From Sympetrum striolatum (taxonomy: Eukaryota > Arthropoda > Insecta > Odonata > Libellulidae): a stretch of 64,000 bases of DNA. Where the stretch lies: contig CANPUZ010000060.1 of NCBI GenBank assembly GCA_947579665.1, positions 124,001 through 188,000 of the forward strand, given 5' to 3'. A model generated the notes under the pieces. It did no database searches and was not told the DNA's origin. It worked only from the letters and a program-made list of their open reading frames with translations. The position numbers were made by a program, and so were the translations under genes. Positions 56,921-64,000 of this stretch are shown here, piece by piece; position 1 is the first letter of the stretch, and every line of letters begins with the position of its first letter.

Positions 56921-57065
56921 ATTTACTTCGCTAAGACACCGTAAATTTCGCATAGAGACCGCTTAGTTTTCTAAGAGACATCTTAACTCGCTTTTAAAAC
57001 GCTTTAAAACCGCTTTTATTCCTATTAGTTCGGTCAAAGAAATACCTAATCGGAATTAACAGTTA
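56921..57065. repeat. S spacer (145 bp)
   Basis: TTTCGCATAGAGACC form, as after arrays 13 and 22. Confidence 0.95.
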
Positions 57066-57734
57066 CTTTAGGTTGGGTTAGTTTGGGTTGTGTCTGGTTT
57101 GATTTGGTTGTTTGGGATGGGATGGGTTGGGTTGGGTAGGGATTGGTTGTATGGGTTGGGTTGGGTTGGGTTGGGTTGGGTTGGGTAGGGTTGGGTTGGG
57201 TTTTGTTGGGTTGGGTTGGGTTGGGTTGGGTAGGGTTGGGTTGGGTTGGGTTGTGTTGGGTTGGGTTGGGTTAAGTTGGGTTGGGTTGGGTTGGATGGTT
57301 GGGTTGGGTTGGGTTCGGTTGGGTTGGGGTAGATTGGGTTGGGTTGGGTTGGGTTGGGTAGGGTTGGGTTGGGTTGGGTTAGGTTGGGTTGGGTTGGGTT
57401 GGGGTGGGTTGGGTTGGGTTGGGATGGGTAGGGTTGGGATGGGTTGGGTTGGGTATGGTTGGGTTGGGTTGGGTTGGGTAAAGTTGGGGTGGGTTGGGTT
57501 GGGTTGAGTTGGGACGGGTTGGGTTGGGTTGGGTAGGGTTGGGTTGGGTTTGGTTGGGTTGGGTTGGGTTTGGTTGGGTTGGGTTGGGGTAGGTTGGGTT
57601 GGGTTGGGTTGGGTTGGGTTGGGTAGGGTTGGGTTGGGTTTGGTTTGGTTGGGTTTGGTTGGGTTGGGGTGGGTTGGGTTGGGTTGGGTTGGGTAGGGTT
57701 GGGTTGGGTTGGGTTGGGTTGGGTTGGGTTGGGT
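57066..57734 (+). repeat. TTGGG array 43 (669 bp)
   Basis: Copy of array 14, two pentamers longer. GGGTAGGG replaces GGGTATGG near 57,360. Confidence 0.96.
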
Positions 57735-59018
57735 ATTTACTTCGCTTAGACACCGTAAATTTAGCTTAGACTCCACTTATTACGCTTTTAGTCCACTTTA
57801 TTTGCTGAGAGTCCCTTCAATTAATATAGAGTCCGATCAATTCGCTTAGAGTCCGCTTTATTTGCTAAGAGCCCAATTAGCTCGAGTTGAAACAGCTTCT
57901 TTCGCTGAGAGTCCGCTTAATTCGCTTAGACTCCGATTATCAGCTTCGTGACGGCTTATATCACATAGAAACCGCTTATTTCGCTAAGAGTCCAATAAGC
58001 TCGCGTAGAGTCCGATTCCTTCGCTAAGAGTCCACTTCATTCGCTTGATTCAAATTATTTAAGTAAGTGAACTCTCATTTCGCGTAGATACCGCTTTATT
58101 TGCTTAAATTCTTTTCTTTCACTTAGAGTCATTTTCTTTGCTATGAGTCCGCTACATTCGCTTAGACTCTTTTTATTTCGCTTAGTGACCGCTTATTTCC
58201 TTTATAGTCCGCTTTATTCTTTTAGACTCCTATTATTTCGCTATGTGACAGCTTATTTCGCTTAGACTCTGATATGCCAGCATTGAGTCCGATTACTTCC
58301 CATAGAGACGGCTTAGCATGGATAGCCTTTGCTTAGAGACCGCTTAGTTTCTAAGAGACATCTTAACTCGCTTTTAAAACGCTTTAAAACTGCTTTTATT
58401 ATTATTAGTTCGGTCACAGAAAGAACTAATCGGAATTAACAGTTAGTTTAGGTTGGGTTAGGTTTGGTTGTGTCTGGTTGGGTTGGGTTGCTTAAAAATC
58501 CTTTTACCTCGCTTTGACACCGTTAATTTCGCTCACACTCCACTTATAACGCTTTTAGTCCACTTTATTTGCTCAGAGTCCCTTCAATAAATTTTTGAGT
58601 CCGCTTAATTCGCTTGGACTCCGATTATTTCGCTTTGTGACGGCTAATTTCGCTTAGAATCCGCTTTTTTCGCTAAAGGTCCACTAAGCTCGCTTTGAGT
58701 CCGCTTCTTTCGCTAAGAGTCTGCTTCATTCGCTTATACTCATTTTATTTCGCTTAGTGACCGCTTTTTTCCTTTAGAGTCCGCTTTATTCGCTTAGACT
58801 CATATTATTTCGCTATATAACAGCACATTTCGCTTAGACTATGATATGCCCACATTGAATCCGATTACTTCCCATAGATACAGCTTGGAATGGATAGCCT
58901 TCGCTTAGAGACCGCTTAGTTTTTCTAGTGACAGCTTAACTCGCTTATAACACGCTTTGAAACCGATATTATTCCATTTAGTTCGGTCACAGAACGAACT
59001 AATCGGAATTAACAGTTA
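57735..59018. repeat. Spacer T1 + mini-array + full T2 (1,284 bp)
   Basis: T1 57735-58445, mini-array 58446-58490, T2 58491-59018. Same length as the copies after arrays 14 and 23. Confidence 0.95.
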
Positions 59019-59431
59019 GTTTAGGTTAGGTTAGTTTGGGTTGTGTCTGGTTGGGTTTGGTTGTTTGGGTTGGGTTGGGTTGGGTTGGGTAGGGTTGGGT
59101 TGGGTTGGGTATGGGTTGGGTTGGGTTGGGTTGGGTTGGGGTAGGTTGGGTTGGGTTGGGTTGGGTAGGGTTGGGTTGGGTTGGGTTGGGTTGGGTTGGG
59201 TTTGGTTGGGTTGGGTTGGGGTGGGTTGGGTTGGGTTGGGTTGGGATGGGTTGGGTTAGGGTGGGTTGGGTTGGGTTGGGTTGGGTTGGGGTGGGTTGGG
59301 TTGGGTTGGGTAGGGTTGGGATGGGTTGGGTTTGGTTGGGTTGGGTTGGTTTGGGGTAGGTTGGGTTGGGTTGAGTTGGGATAGGTTGGGTTGGGTTGGG
59401 TTGGGAAGGGTTGGGTTGAGTTGGGTTGGGT
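59019..59431 (+). repeat. TTGGG array 44 (413 bp)
   Basis: Copy of array 15 that has lost its last 145 bp or so, the part with TTGTGTTGTG and GGAATGGG. Right border and spacer are unchanged. Confidence 0.95.
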
Positions 59432-60501
59432 ATTTACTTCGCTTAGACACCGTAAATTTTGCTTAGACTCCATTTATTACAATTTTAGTCCGCTTTATTT
59501 GCTGAGAGTCCCTTCAATTAATATAGAGTCCGATCAATTCGCTTAGAGTCCGCTTTATTTGCTCAGAGCCCAATTAGCTCGAGTTGAAACAGCTTCTTTC
59601 GCTGAGAGTCCGCTTAATTCGCTTAGCCTCCGATTATCAGCTTCGTGACGGCTTCTTTTATCACATAGAAACCGCTTATTTCGCTAAGAGTCCAATAAGC
59701 TCGCTTAGAGTCCGTTTCCTTCGCTTAGAGTCCACTTCATTCGCTTGATTCAAATTATTTAAGTAAGTGAACTCTCATTTCGCTTAGATGCCGCTTTATT
59801 TGCTCAAATTCTTTTCTTTCACTTAGAGTCATTTTCTTTGCTAAGAGTCCGCTACATTCGCTTAGACTCTTTTTATTTCGCTTAGTGACCGCTTATATCC
59901 TTTATAGTCCGCTTTATTCGTTTAGACTCCTATTATTTCGCTATGTGACAGCTTATTTCGCTTAGACTCTGATATGCCAGCATTGAGTCCGATTACTTCC
60001 CATAGAGACGGATTAGCATGGATAGCCTATGCTTAGAGACCGCTTAGTTTCTAAGAGACATCTTAACTCGCTTTTAAAACGCTTTTAAACCGCTTTTATT
60101 CCTATTAGTTCGGTCACAGAAAGAACTAATCGGAATTAACAGTTAGTTTAGGTTGGGTTAGGTTTGGTTTTGTCTGGTTGGGTTGGGTTGCTTAAAATTC
60201 CATTTACTTCACTTTGACACCGTTTATTTCGCTCATACTCCACTTATAACGCTTTTAGTCCACTTTATTTGCTCAGAGTCCCTTCAATAAATTTTTGAGT
60301 CCGCTTAATTCGCTTTGACTCATATTATTTTGCTATATAACAGCACATTTCGCTTAGACTATGATATGCCCACATTGAATCCGATTTCTTCCCATAGATA
60401 CAGCTTGGCATGGATAGCCTTCGCTTAGAGACCGCTTAGTTTTTCTAGTGACAGCTTAACTCAATTATAACAGGCTTTGAAACGGCTTTTATTAACAGTT
60501 A
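59432..60501. repeat. Spacer T1 + mini-array + short T2, hairpin lost
   Basis: T1 59432-60145, mini-array 60146-60190, T2 60191-60501. The same 37-bp hairpin deletion at about 60,488-60,497. CGCTTTGACTC replaces CGCTTGGACTC. Confidence 0.94.
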
Positions 60502-61157
60502 GTTTAGGTTGGGTTAGTTTGGGTTGTGTCTGGTTGGGTTTGGTTGTTTGGGTTGGGTTGGGTTGGGATGTTTGGGTTGGGATGGGTTGGGTTGGGTTGG
60601 ATTGGGTTGGGTAGGGTTGGGTTGGGTTGGGTTGGGTTGGGTTAGGTTGGGTTGGGTTGGGTTGGGTAGGGTTGGGCTGGGAAGGGTTGGGTTTGGTTGG
60701 GTTGGGGTGGGTTGGGTTGGGTTGGGTTTGGTTTGGTTGGGTTGGGTTGGGTTGGGTATGGTTGGGTTGAGTTGTGTTGGGTGTTAGTTGGGTTGGGTTG
60801 GGTTGGGTTGGGTAGGGTTGGGTTGGGTTGGGTTCGGTTGGGTTGGGTTGGGTTGGGTTGGAATGGGTAGGGTTTGTTTGGGTTGGGTTGGGTTGGGTTG
60901 GGTGTTGGTAAGGTTGGGTTGGGTTGGGTTGGGTAAGGTTGGGCTGGGTTGGGTTGGGTTGGGTTGGGTCAGCTTGGGTTGGGTTGGGTTGGGTTGGTTT
61001 GGGTAGGGTTGGGTTGGATTGTGTTGGGTTGGGTTGGGTTTGGTTGGGTTGGGTAGGGTTGGGTTGGGTTGGGTTGTGTTGGGTTGGGTTGGGTTAAGTT
61101 GGGTTGGGTTGGGTTGGGTTGGGTAGGATGGGTTGGGTTGGATGGGTTGGGTTGGGT
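60502..61157 (+). repeat. TTGGG array 45 (656 bp)
   Basis: Copy of array 16, six pentamers longer, and one longer than array 25. Confidence 0.96.
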
Positions 61158-61302
61158 ATTTACTTCGCTAAGACACCGTAAATTTCGCTTAGAGACCGCT
61201 TAGTTTTCTAAGAGACATCATAACTCGCTTTTAAAACGCTTTAAAACCGCTTTTATTCCTATAAGTTCGGTCAAAGAAATACCTAATCGGAATTAACAGT
61301 TA
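61158..61302. repeat. S spacer (145 bp)
   Basis: CCTATAAGTTCGG form. GACATCATAACTC replaces GACATCTTAACTC. Confidence 0.95.
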
Positions 61303-61841
61303 GTTTAGGTTGGGTTAGTTTGGGTTGTGTCTGGTTTGGTTTGGTTGTTTGGGATGGGTTGGGTTGGGTTGGGTAGGGATTGGTTGTATGGGTTGGGTTG
61401 GGTTCGGTTGGGTTGGGTTGGGTTGGGTTTTGTTTGGTTGGGTTGTGTTGGGTTTGGTTTGTTTGGGATGGGTCGGGTTGGGTTGCGTTGGGTTGCGTTG
61501 GGTTGCGTTGGGTTTGGATTGGTTGGGTTAGGTTGGTTGTTGGTTGGGTTTGGTTGGATTGGGTTGTGTTGGGTTGGGTTGGGTTGGGTTAGGTTGGGCT
61601 GGGTTGGGTTGGGTTGGGTTGGGTCAGCTTGGGTTGGGTTGGGTTGGGTTGGGATGGGTAGGGTTGGGTTGGGTTTTGTTGGGTTGGGTTGGGTTGGGTA
61701 GGGTTGGGTTGGGTTGGGTTGTGTTGGGTTGGGTTGGGTTAAGTTGGGTTGGGTTGGGTTGGGTTGGGTTGGATGGTTGGGTTGGGTTGGGTTGGGTTGG
61801 GGTAGATTGGGTTGGGTTGGGTTGGGTAGGGTTGGGTTGGG
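61303..61841 (+). repeat. TTGGG array 46 (539 bp)
   Basis: Copy of array 17, same length, with GGTTGTTGG as in array 26. Confidence 0.96.
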
Positions 61842-62477
61842 CTTCAAAACCGCTTTTATTATTATTATTTCGGTCACAGAAAGAACTAATCGGAATTAAC
61901 AGTTAGTTTAGGTTGGGTTAGGTTTGGTTGTGTCTGGTTGGGTTGGGTTGCTTAAAAATCCATTTACCTCGCTTTGACACCGTTAATTTCGCTCATACTC
62001 CACTTATAACGCTTTTAGTCCACTTTTTTGCTCAGAGTCCCTTCAATAAATTTTTGAGTCCGCTTAATTCGCTTGGACTCCGATTATTTCGCTTTGTGAC
62101 GGCTAATTTTGCTTAGAATCCGCTTTTTTCGCTAAAGGTCCACTAAGCTCGCTTTGAGTCCGCTTCTTTCGCTAAGAGTCTGCTTCATTCGCTTATACTC
62201 ATTTTATTTCGCTTAGTGACCGCTTTTTTCCTTTAGAGTCCGCTTTATTCGCTTAGACTCATATTATTTCGCTATATAACAGCACATTTCGCTTAGACTA
62301 TGATATGCCCACATTGAATCCGATTACTTCCCATAGATACAGCTTGGAATGGATAGCCTTCGCTTAGAGACCGCTTAGTTTTTCTAGTGACAGCTTAACT
62401 CGCTTATAACACGCTTTGAAACCAATATTATTCCATTTAGTTCGGTCACAGAACGAACTAATCGGAATTAACAGTTA
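61842..62477. repeat. Spacer: 64-bp T1 tail + mini-array + T2
   Basis: T1 tail 61842-61905, mini-array 61906-61950, T2 61951-62477. Same as 24.47 and 37.51 kb. Confidence 0.94.
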
Positions 62478-63080
62478 GTTTAGGTTAGGTTAGTTTGGAT
62501 TGTGTCTGGTTGGGTTTGGTTGTTTGGGTTGGGTTGGGTTGGGTTGGGTAGGGTTGGGTTGGGTTGGGTATGGGTTGGGTTGGGTTGGGTTGGGTTGGGG
62601 TAGGTTGGGTTGGGTTGGGTTGGGTTGGGTTGGGTCGGGTAGGGTTGGGTTGGGTTGGGTTGGGTTGGGTTGGGTTGGGTTGGGTTGGGTTGGTCGGGTT
62701 GGGTTTTGGTTTGGTTGGGTAGGTTTGGGTTGGGATGGGTTGGGTTTGGGTGGGTTGGGTTGGGTTGGGTTGGGTTGGGGTGGGTTGGGTTGGGTTGGGT
62801 AGGGTTGGGATGGGTTGGGTTTGGTTGGGTTGGGTTGGTTTGGGGTAGGTTGGGTTGGGTTGGGTTGGGTAGGGTTGGGATGGGTTGGGTTTGGTTGGGT
62901 TAGGTTGGTTTGGGGTAGGTTGGGTTGGGTTGGGTAGGGTTAGGTTGGGTTGGGTTGGGTTGGGTAGGGTTGGGTTGGGTTGGGGTGGGTTGGGTTGGGT
63001 TGGGTTGTGTTGTGTTGGGTTGGGTTGGGTTAGGTTGGGTTGGGTTGGAATGGGTTGGGTTGGGTTGGGTTGGGTTGGGT
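62478..63080 (+). repeat. TTGGG array 47 (603 bp)
   Basis: Copy of array 18, 90 bp shorter: the segment with GGGAAGGG and the preceding block before GGGTAGGG is missing. Entry TTTGGATTGTGTC is private. Confidence 0.95.
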
Positions 63081-64000
63081 ATTTACTTCGCTTAGACACC
63101 GTAAATTTTGCTTAGACTCCATTTATTACAATTTTAGTCCGCTTTATTTGCTGAGAGTCCCTTCAATTAATATAGAGTCCGATCAATTCGCTTAGAGTCC
63201 GCTTTATTTGCTCAGAGCCCAATTAGCTCGAGTTGAAACAGCTTCTTTCGCTGAGAGTCCGCTTAATTCGCTTAGCCTCCGATTATCAGCTTCGTGACGG
63301 CTTCTTTTATCACATAGAAACCGCTTATTTCGCTAAGAGTCCAATAAGCTCGCTTAGAGTCCGTTTCCTTCGCTTAGAGTCCACTTCATTCGCTTGATTC
63401 AAATTATTTAAGTAAGTGAACTCTCATTTCGCTTAGATGCCGCTTTATTTGCTCAAATTCTTTTCTTTCACTTAGAGTCATTTTCTTTGCTAAGAGTCCG
63501 CTACATTCGCTTAGACTATTTTTATTTCGCTTAGTGACCGCTTATTTCCTTTATAGTCCGCTTTATTCGTTTAGACTCCTATTATTTCGCTATGTGACAG
63601 CTTATTTCGCTTAGACTCTGATATGCCAGCATTGAGTCCGATTACTTCCCATAGAGACGGCTTAGCATGGATAGCCTTTGCTTAGAGACCGCTTAGTTTC
63701 TAGGAGACATCTTAACTCGCTTTTAAAACGCTTTAAAACCGCTTTTATTCCTATTAGTTCGGTCACAGAAAGAACTAATCGGAATTAACAGTTAGTTTAG
63801 GTTGGGTTAGGTTTGGTTGTGTCTGGTTGGGTTGGGTTGCTTAGAAATCCATTTACCTCGCTTTGACACCGTTAATTTCGCTCATACTCCACTTATAACG
63901 CTTTTAGTCCACTTTATTTGCTCAGAGTCCCTTCAATAAATTTTTGAGTCGGCTTAATTCGCTTGGACTCCGATTATTTCGCTTAGTGACGGCTTATTTC
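63081..64000. repeat. Spacer T1 + mini-array + T2, cut by window end
   Basis: T1 63081-63794, mini-array 63795-63839, then the first 161 bp of a T2. Matches the spacer after array 18, including GAGTCGGCTTAATTC, but has CAAATTATTTAAG. Confidence 0.94.

Larger units (their letters stand above)
1..64000. repeat. Composite satellite: TTGGG arrays alternating with 20-mer-derived spacers
   Basis: The whole window consists of 47 long and 31 mini TTGGG arrays separated by spacers built from a diverged 20-bp monomer. All arrays have the G-rich strand on +, so the modules are head to tail. No gene, RNA gene or transposon was seen on either strand. The hierarchy is 5-bp pentamer, 20-bp monomer, module of about 0.6-2 kb, and multi-module blocks of about 13 kb. 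A eukaryotic heterochromatic or subtelomeric location is inferred, not shown. Confidence 0.97.
50881..64000. repeat. Second copy of the 13.4-26.7 kb segment, cut by the window end
   Basis: Starts at the mini-array at 50,881, which has the TTTTGTCTGG variant of the mini-array at 13,438. The copy runs to the window edge and probably continues. Array length changes against the reference are 0, -15, +40, +5, +10, -145, +30, 0 and -90 bp. Confidence 0.92.

Overview
The window is satellite DNA from end to end. I find no protein-coding gene, rRNA, tRNA, transposon or CRISPR array that I can support. Two kinds of sequence alternate. The first is 47 long arrays of the pentamer TTGGG (282 to 902 bp each, about 28.0 kb or 44% of the window), all with the G-rich strand on +. 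The second is AT-richer spacer DNA (about 36 kb). The spacers are themselves old tandem repeats of a 20-bp monomer close to TTCGCTTAGAGTCCGCTTAT. This scale and the lack of genes point to a eukaryotic heterochromatic or subtelomeric block. I cannot name the species. TTGGG has, from memory, been reported as a telomere motif in some beetles, and each array opens with a TTAGG unit (the common arthropod telomere motif). An insect is therefore possible but not shown.

Each G array is entered by the same constant sequence: a diverged 20-mer leader, usually a short hairpin (TTAGTTCG, 9-nt loop, CGAACTAA), then TTAACAGTTAG and a fixed series of variant pentamers (TTAGG, TTGGG, TTAGT or TTAGG, ..., TTGTG, TCTGG). 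There are 78 such entries. Of these, 47 lead into long arrays of variable length. The other 31 lead into a mini-array of exactly 45 bp (nine pentamers), which sits inside the long spacers. Spacer lengths fall into a few classes: T1 (711-714 bp, array to mini-array), T2 full (527-529 bp) or short (348 bp, 180 bp less = nine 20-mers; 311 bp where the hairpin is also lost), M (316 bp) and S (145 bp), plus 5'-truncated T1 tails (64, 177, 187 bp).

Layout by region: 0-5.3 kb repeats 11.88-16.87 kb. At 5.3-7.15 kb the sequence follows 27.3-28.7 kb. At 7.15-8.2 kb it follows the 13.0-14.0 kb type. 8.7-11.7 kb is a region of truncated spacers that recurs at 48.8-50.9 kb. 16.5-29.5 kb is followed by a near-identical head-to-tail copy at 29.5-42.4 kb (13.0 kb offset). 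42.8-48.2 kb contains a further 2.45-kb tandem duplication. 50.9-64.0 kb repeats 13.4-26.7 kb at an offset of about 37.4 kb. Between matched copies, spacer lengths hardly change while array lengths differ almost always by multiples of 5 bp.

Recombination points can be read directly. Arrays 4 and 6 are hybrids (left end of one array family, right end of another). Some spacers switch type part-way. One module of 1,743 bp is missing exactly between two mini-arrays. The picture is a satellite that evolves by unequal exchange inside G-rich arrays, with an additional polarity: left array borders are constant, right borders vary. Long reading frames on both strands are a by-product of the pentamer, which lacks stop codons, and are not called as genes.
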